A DNA stretch of 64,000 nt from Cryptomeria japonica (lineage: Eukaryota; Streptophyta; Pinopsida; Cupressales; Cupressaceae), in contig NC_081406.1 in assembly GCF_030272615.1 (NCBI RefSeq), forward strand, positions 217,816,997 to 217,880,996, in the 5' to 3' direction. The notes beneath the pieces were generated by a model. It was not told the origin of the DNA. It did no database searches and saw nothing but the letters and a program-made list of their open reading frames with translations. Below are positions 11,573 to 23,073 of the stretch, piece after piece. The first letter of the stretch is position 1. Every line of letters starts with the position of its first letter. The position numbers and the translations under genes are program-made.

Positions 11573-12463
11573 GGTTATGGAAATGATTCTTTTTGTACCC
11601 CTCACAAACCTATTATCACAATGCAAGTTGGATATCCCACTGAGAGTCCTTATGAGTATGGTAAACAAATAACTAGAGAGAGTTATCATTCAGTTTTTCA
11701 TACCTATAACACAAGAAACAATAGGAAACCTAACCCTCCTCTGGTTATTCCAGCTTCACTACCTAATCCTCAACCCATTCCTCTTGAATCATCTCACATT
11801 TCATAAGCTCTTGGAAATGTGTATGATCTCATTGAACAACTCAAGGCTACTCCTTCCAAGATCACACTTTGGGATTTAATTCAAACTTCTTCAACATATC
11901 ATGGAATGTTACAACAAGCCTTGGAAACCTTAAATGTCCCACTAGCAATGACATCCAATAATGTGCCTTCTTTGATTGACTCTATAACTACACATAAAGC
12001 TCAAGTTGTGATCACCCCAGATGAGTTACTTCCTCATGAAGTTTAATGTCAATATGACCCTCTCATGATTGTTGTCATTATCAATGGAAGTGCTATAAGA
12101 TGAACCCTTGTGGATAACGACTCTAGCCTTAATGTTTGTAGTGTTAATTTGTTATATAAGATCAATGCAAACACTTATCTCATCAAACATAATTCCATTA
12201 CTATTCGTGGCTTTGATAATCTGGCTAGGTCTTCATTATGTATCATAACCTTGCATGTTAATGTAAGACTAGTTACCTTATCTACACCTATTCATGTCAT
12301 GACCCATAACTTAACCTACAATTTGTTGTTAGGTGGACCTTGGATTCATAATATGCAAGTTGTCCCCTCTAATTTATTTATAACAACAAGATGTATACCT
12401 TTCTCACCGATACCAATCTCAAAGCTTGTTTACAAACATCTACTTCTAAATCTCCTCTACTAG
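11573..12463 (+). pseudogene. G gag C-terminus and aspartic protease
   Basis: The frame reads through a proline-rich linker, then VYDLIEQLKATPSKITLWDL (about 11820), which corresponds to YNLVEQLQRMPAQMSILEL in element F. The protease site is LVDNDSSLNVCS (about 12112), where Tat elements usually have a DGGSSLN-type site; the second position is Asn and the third Asp, so catalysis is doubtful. NLLLGGPWIHNM (about 12325) is the typical protease C-terminal motif of this lineage. Stops at 11803 and 12044 and a TGA near 12101 interrupt it. Confidence 0.72.
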
Positions 12464-12650
12464 TTCCTCACCAAATTCTTTTGAAGTCCCTTCTAGTATC
12501 CCTTCTCCTTCTAGCACAAATTTCTCTTCTACTAATCCTATTCCTCATAGTAATCCTAAAGTCCCTAAAAAGAATTCTTCTCAATCTGAATCTCTTCCTG
12601 AAGATGTCTTTTCCCAAGAGAAGGTACTCTCGGATGCTAATTGGGGGTCC

Positions 12651-14340
12651 TTGGAATTTAACCCTACCTTTGTAGGAGAATACAAAATCCCTTCAAGAGA
12701 ATATAAGGTTGAAAAGAAGAAGGATGAGGATGAACCTGAAAAGCAACTCACTTTGTCTAAACCATTAACAACATTGTGGCTATTTCCATTTCTAAACTTC
12801 TACCTATTTCTACTCCATTTTATTTTGACATTCAAACCCATGAAAAACCTCCTTCTATTACTAAAATGCCTAACCTATATGGTCCTAGTTTCCATATCCT
12901 TGCTAAGAGTGGATATACTGGCAATGGTTGTGATGCTCAAGAATAATGGATCAAAGTTCCTATAGGAAGTAACTATCATGAGACATCTTTTGGACTTGGA
13001 TACAATCCCCTCAAACCCACAAAAGCTTCCAAGAGACCATTTATTAGCGTTAATGTCATTTCCTTCTCCCCTAAATCTCTTTCATTAAAGCACCCTGGGT
13101 ATGTTAATTTTGGTTCTAGTGTCCTTGATTTGGATGTATTTTCTACTAATGATTCCTTAGCCGAGTTCCTAGGGGCTTATGATAATCTTCCTCATTGCCA
13201 TCATAACCGTGGGTTTCCCTATTGTTTGAATGCAGAAGCATACTTTGAGGAAGATGTTGAATTAGCTAAATATAGAGGTGTGATGATTAAGGAGTTCCCT
13301 CAACTAAAGGATATTCCTCAACAAAGCAATCTCCTTATAAGTGACACCATTGACATAAAGATGGATCATTGAAATGAAGACAAAGTTATTAAGATAGGTA
13401 AATGCCTAATTGATGCGAAACAGATGGAATATTCAAACTTATTACATGAGTTCCCTAAAATCTTTGCTTGGATATACTCTGATTTGCCTAACATTGATCC
13501 TAATATTGTCCTGGTTCTCGATGCTAAACTTGTGAAGCAAAAGATTAGAAAAATGAATCCTAAGATAGTTTTTCTTGCTAAACCTAAAATTGAGAAATTA
13601 ATTCACCCTATTGATTATTCTCTTTGGATTTTTAATATTGTCATTGTGGCGAAACCTAATAACAAGATTAGGATGTGTACCTATTTTTGATATCTCAATA
13701 GGGCTTCCTTACAGGATGATTTTCCACTTCCTAACATTGACATGATAGTGGATTCTATTGCTGGACATGCCTTGTTTTCGTTTATGGATGGCTTCTTAGG
13801 ATATAACCAATCTTCATTAATCCTCAAGATCAAATTAAAACCACTTTCACCACCCCTTGTGGCATGTTTTGTTGGGTCATGATGCCTTTTATATTGAAAA
13901 ATGTAGGCGCTACCTACCAATGTGCTATGACTTATCTTTCATGACTACATGCATAAAATCTTATAAGACTATGTTGATGACATCTTAGCTAAATCCATAC
14001 TCTAACTAGATCATGTTAAGATCCTTCGCCGGGTCTTTGAAAGAATTCGTAAATACAACATGTGCTTGAACCCCCAAAAATATGCTTTTGGTGTGGATAG
14101 TGGAAAATTAGTAGGGTTCATACTCTCGCATCATGGTATTGAGGTGGATACAAAAAAGATAGATGCTATAGTTAACATGCCACCTCCTAAAAATGTTTCC
14201 CAATTGAGGAATTTGCATGGAAAGATATAGGCTATTCATATGTTTGTGTCACAACTCGTGGATTGAACTTTAACTTTCACTCAATTGCTTAAGGAAAATA
14301 TTATCTTGCAATGAAATGAGAATCGCCACCAACCTTTTGA
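12651..14340 (+). pseudogene. G linker and reverse transcriptase
   Basis: An acidic linker (12651-13130) precedes RT. RT is read from about 13424 (LLHEFPKIFAW), through QDDFPLPNIDMIVDSIAGHA (about 13710) and FMDGFLGYNQ (about 13781), to the active-site YVDDILAK at about 13970 and LNPQKYAFGVDSGKLVGF at about 14070. The YVDD motif is intact. Frameshifts near 13810 and 13920 and several stops break the frame. RT copies element RNA into DNA; this copy is inactive. Confidence 0.78.
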
Positions 14341-15105
14341 AGATTTAAAATCTTATTTGGCTAACCCTCCTATTTTGCAACCTGTTGATCCTACTAAACC
14401 ATTCCTTCTATACAAAATTGCTTCTTCTCATTCTCTTGCAGCCTTATTGACACAATGTAATACTGATGGTAAAGAATGCTCAGTTTATTATATAAGCGGC
14501 ACTTTGCTTGATTATGAATTCCGGTATGATACGATAGAAAGGCAGTGTCTTTCTCTCATTTTTGCAACACATAAGTTGAGGCATTACCTTTTGAATGTTG
14601 AAGTTCATGTTATCATAAATTTGACCCTTTAAAGCATCTTTTATCTAAGACAAACCTTTCAGGATGACTAGTTAAGTGGGTTATGATGTTGACTGAATTT
14701 GACTTTAAATTTGTTTCTCAAAAAGCGATTAAAGGACAAGAATTGACTGATCACTTAGCTGATGCTCCTTCACCTCTCACATTACCTAATCAAGAATATT
14801 TTCCCGATAATTTTGTTCCTCCTATTGAAACTAACAAAACTTGGGAGTTGTATTTTGATGGCTCTAGGTGTCATACAAGCTTAGGGGAAAATGTTGTTCT
14901 ATTTCCTCCTAATAAGAAACATATTCCCTTATCTTACCACCTTAACTTATGCACCAATAACATTGTGGAGTATAAATCCCTTATAGCTTGTCTTAGAGAA
15001 TCTTTAGCCTTGAATGTTAAGAATATACATATCTATGGTGACTCTCAATTCATCATTAGACAAGTTACAAGATTTTATCAACCTAAACAAGACAAATTAT
15101 CATAA
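14341..15105 (+). pseudogene. G RT-linked RNase H (degenerate) and archaeal-type RNase H
   Basis: The first part (14357-14632) has the RNase H fold pattern (PFLLYKIASSHSLAALLTQ, then DTIERQCLSLIFATHKLRHY) but lacks the first catalytic Asp. After a stop and a frame change, 14683-15105 holds a second domain: WELYFDGSRC (about 14850), NNIVEYKSLIACL (about 14958) and IYGDSQFIIRQV (about 15033). These carry the first three D-E-D residues of an archaeal-type RNase H, as in Tat elements. The last Asp position reads HANAM (about 15184), Asn instead of Asp. The order RNase H then archaeal RNase H differs from element OG. Confidence 0.75.
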
Positions 15106-15479
15106 TATCAAGATTTGTCTTATCCTTGTTAGAAAAATTTGACTCTTATATCATGGAGCATGACCCTCGGAAGGATAATCAACATGCCAATGCAATGGTG
15201 TGCATTGCTTCCCTTATCCTAAGAAGACCCCATGGCAGACCTTAAATTTGTTATTCATAACCTTTCTTCTCCAGCTATAGCCGATAACTCTAGTGGCGTG
15301 ACTTATTTCTATGTTATAGAATCTAACGAATGGTACTCACATATCTCAAGATATTTGACTGATGGTACATTTATGGATTCCACACGTAAAAATGCTTGAG
15401 CTAGGATTCATATGTTATCCGCAAGATACATTATCCTTTCTAACATCCTTTATAGGAGGGTTTATAATTGTTCGCTTCT

Positions 15480-16590
15480 CTGTTGTCTCAACAAAATAGA
15501 GATCTCTATTGCTCTTGAGGAGGCACATTCAGGTGCTTGCGGGGGGCATTTTGGGGGTAAAACTTTAGTTCAAAGGTTTCTCTAAATGGGATATTATTGA
15601 CAAACCATGGAGAAATATTCCTTTGAATTTGTTACAAAGTGTCATCAGTGTCAGCAACATAACAATTTGATTCATGCACCTACACAAGAACTGAAGTCAC
15701 AAGTGGTGTGTTGGCCCTTTTCCATGTGGGGCTTGTATCTTATTGGAAAAATTTCCCCTCCTTCATCCCAAGGACATACCTTCATTATAACTGCTATAGA
15801 TTATTTTACAAAGTGGGTAGAAGTGGTTCCTCTTTGATCCACTGCTATTGAAGTAATTTGTTAATTTATCTTAGATAACATTATTTCTCAGTTTGGAATT
15901 CCTTCCACTTTGGTGTCTAACAATGGGACTTCATTTAAAAACAAAGATGTGAAGAAATTTCTTGAAAAATACCATATTCAACATCATTTTTCTACACCCT
16001 ATTATCCTCAATCTAATGGCCAATTTGAGTCCTCTAATAAAATTTTGGAACAAATTCTTTGTAATACTGTAAACAAATATGGTAAGGATTGGCACACCCA
16101 GTTCACCTATGCTCTTTGGGCTTATCGAACAAGTGTGCGCATAGCTACAAGTACTACCTACTGCAATATTGTTTATGGTGTTGATGCTATTATTTATTTA
16201 GAGTTAGAGATTCCCTCGTTGAGAATCTTTCATAAGGATATAGTTGACGATGATTTTTATCGAGAACAATGCCTTCAACAACTTCAAATTCTTTATGAAC
16301 GATGTATAAGAATTCTTGAGAATATTCAAGCGTATCATAAATCCTTGTAGCAAAGTTACAATGATAAGGTCATTCAATGTTCATTCTCAGTAGGTGACCT
16401 TGTGCTCTATGAGAATCAATGTAATGTGAATGCTTCACCTAAAGAAAGAGGAAAGTTGAGCCCAAATTAGCTTGGACCTTATATCATCACTGAGGTATAG
16501 GGTTCAAGTGCCTACAAAGTAGTAGATGTGAAAGGTATGAATTGAAAGGAAGTAGATATTATACCTTGTACTTACTTTCACTTCTTTTTC
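15480..16590 (+). pseudogene. G integrase
   Basis: The zinc-binding HHCC module is at about 15520-15660 (HSGACGGHFGG and KCHQCQQ). The core follows with WGLYLIGKI (about 15727), where the first catalytic Asp is Tyr, and VSNNGTSF (about 15910), where the second is Asn. PQSNGQFESSNK (about 16008) retains the Glu. The C-terminal GPYIITEV motif is at about 16468 and the frame fades near 16590. Two of three DDE residues are lost, so the copy is dead. Confidence 0.78.
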
Positions 16591-17194
16591 CTTTCTTTTC
16601 TTCTTCGAAATTGTATGATATGGTAGCATGTGTTCATTAAAGCATGTACTATTAAATAATTAACCTTTGATCTATATTACCTCATTCTTGACAAACATGT
16701 TTTAAATTATTGGTTGTCTTTAATTCACTATATAAACTTTTAAGGAATTTACATTCTTATGTGCTAGTATATCATGCAATTTTCTTTATGTGTTTTGGAG
16801 TTAGGATACATCATGTTGTGTTTAATTAAACTTTTAATTAAATAACATTAGTCATGTTGTCCCTAGCTTAAAACAAATTTATTTGCATCATCAATGTTGT
16901 ATTTAATTGAATACTTAGTTATTTGATTAGATTACACATGTATCAATTTAATCATGAGGTATTGGGAAACTAATAACATGAGAATTAGATTAGAAATAAA
17001 TGTACACTTCCAAAATTATTACTTTTAATCAAAGAAATATATACATCCGTTGTTTTTCAATTCAAACAAACACATTTAAGGCTAAGATCATGATATATAT
17101 ATATATATATATATAAGAAGTTTTAAATACAATATCATATAGAAAGGTGACCATTAGATACAAAATGTGGTCTCGGATATATCAACACTATCTA
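16591..17194. other. AT-rich non-coding stretch with an (AT)n run
   Basis: I see no gene. It is downstream of G integrase and may include remnants of G's 3' untranslated region or LTR, but no partner repeat is in the window. A simple (AT)n tract lies at about 17092-17115. Confidence 0.6.
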
Positions 17195-17408
17195 TCATTG
17201 GTGACTACACGATCCCTCAGGTCCCTATCGAGGTGGTCCCATGGGTGCATAACAAGATAAGGACTGTCACTGACTCTTAGAAGAGCTCCTCTAAACTTGA
17301 TCCATGACTATACCTTGATACATGGCTAACTCTACCTAGGACTCTACTAGCTCAAGTTGTAGTCGCTTCCCTTCTTCCCATTTGATCTCTGGCTCTATTT
17401 GAACAAAG
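17195..17408 (-). pseudogene. X: minus-strand coding-like segment, left half
   Basis: Read on the minus strand this gives a Gln/Glu-rich frame (VQIEPEIKWEEGKRLQLELV) ending at a stop near 17195. Internal TAG and TGA stops sit where Gln or Arg codons are plausible. It is cut at 17408 by OG. After removing OG and one TSD copy, the frame joins 35784 onward without a shift. I do not recognise the protein. Confidence 0.45.
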
Positions 17409-18350
17409 TGTTGTCTTAAAAATCTGATTCTCTTTAAACATCCTTGAAATAATATGATTGAACTTGGTGCAGAATAGACATCAAAGATAAGGAAATTCTC
17501 AAGACAACATATGACAAGGTTTGATTGAACCTTCTACACTTCAGACTTACTCAGAGCCCAGGTGGATATACCTTTGTGAATTGACTTCACAATTCCAAAC
17601 ATAAACCCATAGCAAACCAGTCCAAAAAACTAGTGGATCTATTCACCTTGAAATTAACTGAAAACAAAACAATGGAAATTATACTTAAATTCAGCATTTC
17701 GATCAACAAAACATGCAATAAACAACTTCAATCAATACCAGTTCCTTATCCAAGCTCACAGAGTCATCTAAACTCAGATAATACTCCTCAAACAAAATAT
17801 CTTTACGCATCCCATTGGCTTGGTTTCTATTAATCCTTGTATATGCCTGACACCTATAAGAACTTATGCATTCCAAATTAAGCTATGATCATCAAAATTC
17901 AAAGTCTCTTCCAAAGAGTTTACTGGTATGAGTGATCCCCGCATCTTTAATTTCCCTCCTAAAGAGAAAAGCTAGCGAACACTTCTACTGAAAATTGCTT
18001 TGCAATCCCATTCAAATAAAATAACCCTGGATTATTCAGAATAAAAATAGTAAACAAATTGTAAACACACTTGAAGACGACACAAAGCTTCACTCAAAAC
18101 CGATGGTCTGTATATTGATATTAAGTTCAAGAAATATTACAAGAAGTTTTTAAATATTCTCCATTAGACTTAGAAAAGCTCAGATAAATTTCTGCAGCAT
18201 TTTCTTACAATTCTTTTGTGATCCCCCTTCCTCTAGTCCTAGTATCCATTTATAACAACATGGATACACAAAGCTTCGGAATTCTTGAGGAGAGTTTGTT
18301 ACAATCATTTCTTTCAAAATAAAGAGGTTACAAGCTTTTCACAAAAACAG

Positions 18351-21300
18351 TTACAAGCTCTTTTCGGCCTCTGCAGTTTCTTCAACAGGTTGTTCGGTTG
18401 CAACCTCTTCCACCTTTTCAGGAGCGCTCTCCAACTGTTCCAGATCATGGGTGGAATATTTGGTTGTCCACTCATCATACACCTCTTCTTTCGGCCATGA
18501 GAAATTAATCACTTTATCCTTAGTCTCGGTCAACCTTTTTCAAGAATTTCTCATTTTGTTGACTTCTGAATTGAGAAAACCATAATGTGACTTAATTTTC
18601 TCTATCTCTTGTATTGTCAAAACAAAGAAAGAAGCATCATCTAGATCAATAATTCCTTTAATTATTGCTGACAATTTAGCTTCTATCTCCTTAAGCCACA
18701 TTTGTTTGTCCTTTAATTGATTCAGGCTGGCAAAAACTCCTAAGACCAACTCAAAAACTTGATCAGTATACTCCTTTTTGCACAAATTAACCTTCCTATC
18801 AACATTATCCACCTCTGCTGCTAATTGTACTAAATCTTTAGTGATGTCAAAAGTGGATCTAATGATAGGATTGGACCTTGCTTCATTGCAGGATACACAC
18901 ATAAACTCTAAATCTTGCTCCCTAGGCCTCCATTTGTCAAAAATAGGTGTCAAAATGGCCTTGTCTCCCCTAAGCTCATTCCATATATCCACAATTTTAC
19001 CTACATTGTTGTAGAGCAATGAGGCATTCATTGTATCTGCAAAATTGGAAATTGCAGCCCTTACTCTCTTCTCATACTTCTTTTAAGGCTTGAGCCTGTT
19101 TTAAGTTTTCTAATTCTTGAGGAGTAATTTCAACCATTTGAGAGCTAGAGGGTGCTGGAGATGGTGGAAACTCAATGATAGGGATAGTAGGTGGAGGTCT
19201 TACAGAAGAAGAGGAGATCATCAGTGTTGAAGACTCACCTTGATGGTATTGTCTAGTCAACTGGCTCTGCAGCTTAGCAATGATGCTATCCTTACCTCTT
19301 ACCTCCTCCTAAGCACTGTTATAGGCCTTCAAAACTGTTTCCAACTTGAGTTGGAGGGTCTCTTTTTCTTTGGCTTCCTTTTCTGCTACTGTAACACTAA
19401 ATTTTGCAGTCTCTAACATAGTGCTAACAGCTTCCACTACCCCTGTACTCTGCACTCTTTTCACCATCATCCCACCAAGGTAACGTGACCCTAGGGTATC
19501 TTTGCTCTTCTTACTCTCATTTCTCTTGAGAGACCACATGACGAGTGCAGCATTATCCTTACTAAAAGTAATTCCCTCCATGGGTTTGGTCTCTTTCCTC
19601 ACTGCATCTAGTACCAGGGCATCTGCTATATCCCACTTGAGTAAAATAAGCACTCCAGCTTGTACCACCATATCTCTCCCTTGCTCAAGGGTGATGGTTT
19701 TGAACTCTTCCATCATCTCTTGATTTATTTCCTCTTCTACCAGGGCTAGATCTTTATTAGGCTCCTCAGCCTTTCTCTTTTCACATCTAGCATTATATTT
19801 ATCTATGTTTTGTTTCCATATAAACTGCATAAATGCTTCTGATGTGACAAAATTGTTGTCAGCCAAGAAGGCATTACTTGCCTACTTTATCTCAGGATCC
19901 CACTCCTGGCCTTTGAGTTCAATGGTGGTAATATCCATTTCAGTAGCAAGGGGTTCTTCTAGCATTCCTTCTTCCACTTCATCATAAGTGTAGGCAATTT
20001 TTCCTAGAGTACCTAACTATAGGACTTGCTCAGCTGCTGCTTGCTCATCTCCTATATGGATAGGGGATTGGGATGGGGAATACAAAGGTGTATCCGATTG
20101 TACTTCTTTCCCTACCCTTTGCTTCTTTGGGCTCTCTTGGATGTCAATGACATCTTGTATCTTCCTCTTTCCTTTAGAAGTAGAGGGCTCCCCTGTCATA
20201 GGCATCAACACACTATAACCGGATTTCTTGTGCAGTGTATAATCACCAGGAGGGTTTGCTTTGCTGGAAGCTGACCTACTTAGGATCATTCTTGCCTTTT
20301 CAGGGTTGCTTTTGATTACAGCTTCCCTCTTCTGCTTCAGGGTCTTTATCACATCTTCAAAGCAAAGAATTACAAACTTTATTTTCTCCTCTAGAGGGAA
20401 AAAGCTAGACAATGGGTCATAGCTGGCATCAAACTGATGCACGAAATCTAAGGCTTTCTTATAAGCCACCCATTTCTCTTTCCTTAGCTCCTGCTCATCT
20501 AGATCAAACTCATTTCTGATGAGGTCTTCAGGAAACTGAAATTGATGGGGCCTACCTCTGCATGTTGCCTTCTTTCTAAACATGTCGTTGAAGAAGTCTT
20601 CTAGATCAACACACCTAGACACTGCAGTGGACAAATGATAAGGCTTGAGAAAATCCTCAAAGCAATTCCAACCTCCCTTTGTTATTACAAATTGGTGGGC
20701 TATGGTAGCTGCAAGGAAAATAGTCCCTTTACCCCTGCTTGTCAACTCTACCTCTTGTGCACCACCAATTTGTCTAAGGACCTCTGCAATTCCCACTTTG
20801 AGAGGGACCTGGTAAGGTAACAAGAATGGGGTGCCTCTAAAACCAAACACTCTGAAAACTGTCAAGACAAGATACAAATAAATGTCACCCCAATTATGAA
20901 TAATTTTTATGTTCTCTATGAATTCTTTTATTCTTATGAATTCCAGAAGAACCTTGAGGATTCTTGGGTTCTCCATGCAGAGGAGAGTCCTGATCTTAGA
21001 TGCAAAGTATTTGTCAAACTTCAAGAAACTGGCATCCTCTCTATCCCATGACAACACAGTACTCCATAATTGTACCAACATTTTTTCTTCTTCTTTCTCC
21101 TTGACAAGGTCCAGTCCACTAGCAAAGTAATCACCACCTTTGAAAAGAAATAGATGCATCAGGAGTGAGTACCATCCGAAAGGCCTATCCACCTTTCCAT
21201 TCTTTATTCCTATTAACCCTCCATGGATATCATCAACAATGAAAGAAGCATAATCAAATGTAATTACAAGAGAAGGATTCAAAATCGGAGCAATCATTAA

Positions 21301-21987
21301 CAGGTAGTGATTTGGCATATTTGCTTCAACATCTTCTCCCAAAACTTGGTAAAGTGCCCAATACATTCCTTTAGCCCTCAGGGTGAACATACTCAATGAA
21401 AAGGGCTCTTGTGTGTTGGGTCCTACAACTATCAACCCACCTATCTTCACAAAAAACTCCTTGAGAGGCCCGTTCCTGAGATGACTCCTCTATGTACTGT
21501 AAATTTGACCTAATGATTTAAAATTTATGGGTTCTAGAATATTGGTAAACTCATTAAGCCCAAAAGCATTCCTGAATTCTTCAGCATTAATCTCAATAAG
21601 GGTTTTTCCATTTATATCCCGAATGCTTCTTGTGACTGGATCATAGTTGAGTGCAATTTGGGTCAACAAATCTATGTCCATGAATACCCCTGGGACTACC
21701 AATTTCCCAACATCTAATTCCCAAATACTGTTTTGCGGGGCAGGAGAATTTCTCATTCCAAATCCAATCTTAAATAACCCCAACTCAGACAATCCAACCT
21801 GTGGGTCGCACAACCAGTTACCCTTGTCATACAGTCCTTCTCTTATCTTTAAATGGGGAGCTCTAGGCACTAATTCTTTTGCCTTTGATGCCTGATTAGT
21901 TGACAACGTCAACTGTTCAAGAAAGTCATCACAGACACTCCTTTCTGAATAATTGACTTTGCCAGAAAATTCTCTTTTAGGAGCCAT
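18351..21987 (-). pseudogene. LTR-embedded ORF, copy in 3' LTR, about 1,212 codons
   Basis: The frame starts at ATG 21987 (MAPKREFSGKVNYSERSVCD) and ends at TAA 18351. The first 450 or so residues look globular (WELDVGKLVVPG, EFRNAFGLNEF, FGWYSLLMHLFLF). Then comes a basic stretch, KGKRKIQDVIDIQESPKKQR, that could be a nuclear-localisation signal. The last 500 residues are mostly helical, with a Pro/Ser-rich insert near 19200. Breaks: TAG at 21490 (the other LTR has CAG), TAG at 20017, TAG at about 19884 (also in the other LTR), and a small deletion with frameshift near 19085. No polymerase, protease or integrase motif is present. The function is unknown; Ogre elements usually carry an unknown ORF1, but between LTR and gag rather than inside the LTR. 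Confidence 0.75.
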
Positions 21988-22403
21988 TTAAAAAACGTAA
22001 GAAATGAATACCACTCCTAGACACTTCTGTGATGAATCAATATCTTATCTAAAACACACCACACAGGAATTGCTACACAGGAGTACAAGAAAACTTGGTC
22101 TTATCTTGAAAGAATTTTCTCTGCAACTGAACTGACTTGCTCTGTACTTGAAGAAGATAGCTCTGCATCCGCTCCTCTACAAAATTCTTTAAAAGATATC
22201 TTCACCCAATTGATGGGAAATCAAATATTGTACTCAGGGTCTTAACTACAAAATTGATTCCGCATGCTTCGGCCGTCCCTTCAAAATTGAATTCATAGGA
22301 GAATTTGTATTTTTTGCTCCAACGGGTCACAACGTTCCTGCAAGTCTTTCATTTTGCTCTTTCGCAACTTCGCGAAGCATAACTATTGGGCAGCTTAGTC
22401 CTG

Positions 22404-23060
22404 CGAAATAGCGCCGACCGTCTGATCAAAAGAAACTTGATCGAGCATTATACTAACTAACAACTTTGGCTCCGCGCCAGTTCCCGCTTCTCTATTGGCT
22501 ATGTGTTACCATGTGGCGCTCAACCACTGGCCTTGAAATTTCTTTCACATTCAACTTAATGCTGGCCGCGTGTCTTTCTCTTATACCGCCGGTTCCACCT
22601 TGGTGGGCCCACAACTTTCTTCTAAGACCACGTGTCGCCGGACACGTTTCCATCCATCATGACACATGGACGGTTCTCGTTCACTTTTGCTATTTCGCAG
22701 GGTATAAAGCATGAGCATCTTACCCTTGCGAAATAGCGCGGGCCGTCAGATCATTTTTTAATTGATCGACATTTAACCATCTGAATAGGCTTCGGGAAGG
22801 GTGGGCCCTCTGACTCACTTTGAACACATGGCATCCAGTCATCTTTAGAGCTGACATGACCATCTATCACGACACAAGGACAGTTCTCATTCACTTTCGC
22901 TATTTCGTAGGGTATAAAGCACGAGCATCTTACCCTTGCGAAATAGCACGAGCCGTCAGGTCATTTTTTAATTGATCGGCATTTAACCATCTGAATAGGC
23001 TTCGGGAAGGGTGGGCCCTCTGATTCACTGGCGTCTAGTCACCTTCGGAGCTGACTCATC
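22404..23060 (-). repeat. Tandem repeat with 49-nt hairpins in OG 3' LTR
   Basis: Two units of about 210 bp (roughly 22650-22860 and 22861-23060) are about 90 percent identical over their core. Each contains an inverted repeat: GCTATTTCGC(A)GGGTA and TACCCTTGCGAAATAGC enclose a short loop (22689-22737 and 22899-22947). A partial third copy (TGCGAAATAGCGCCGACCGT) lies at about 22404. The 5' LTR lacks the whole block. Confidence 0.8.
22628..22636. promoter_or_regulatory. G-box/ABRE-like site in OG 3' LTR
   Basis: CCACGTGTC contains the palindromic CACGTG core bound by plant bZIP and bHLH factors. It is found only in the 3' LTR copy because the 5' LTR has deleted this part. Use by the element is inference. 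Confidence 0.35.
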
Positions 23061-23061
23061 A

Positions 23062-23073
23062 CTTTTTTATATG
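23062..23073 (-). promoter_or_regulatory. TATA-like box upstream of LTR ORF
   Basis: The minus strand reads GCATATAAAAAAG, a good TATA-box match about 1.08 kb upstream of the LTR ORF start. If it is used, the hairpin repeats would fall in the transcript leader. It is missing from the 5' LTR. Confidence 0.35.

Larger units (their letters stand above)
11527..17194 (+). mobile_element. G: decayed Ty3/gypsy element, Tat type, 5' end missing
   Basis: Domains occur in the order Gag end, protease, RT, RNase H, archaeal-type RNase H, integrase. This is the usual Tat order. The 5' LTR, PBS and most of gag are absent because NA1 abuts at 11526. No clear 3' LTR can be paired within the window; 16591-17194 is AT-rich and non-coding. 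Many stops and frameshifts make it an old copy. Confidence 0.8.

Noticed and set aside
22466-22714. 82-codon plus-strand frame
   Set aside because: It lies in the repeat-rich upstream part of the OG LTR, antisense to the element; shared motifs there are DNA hairpins, not protein.
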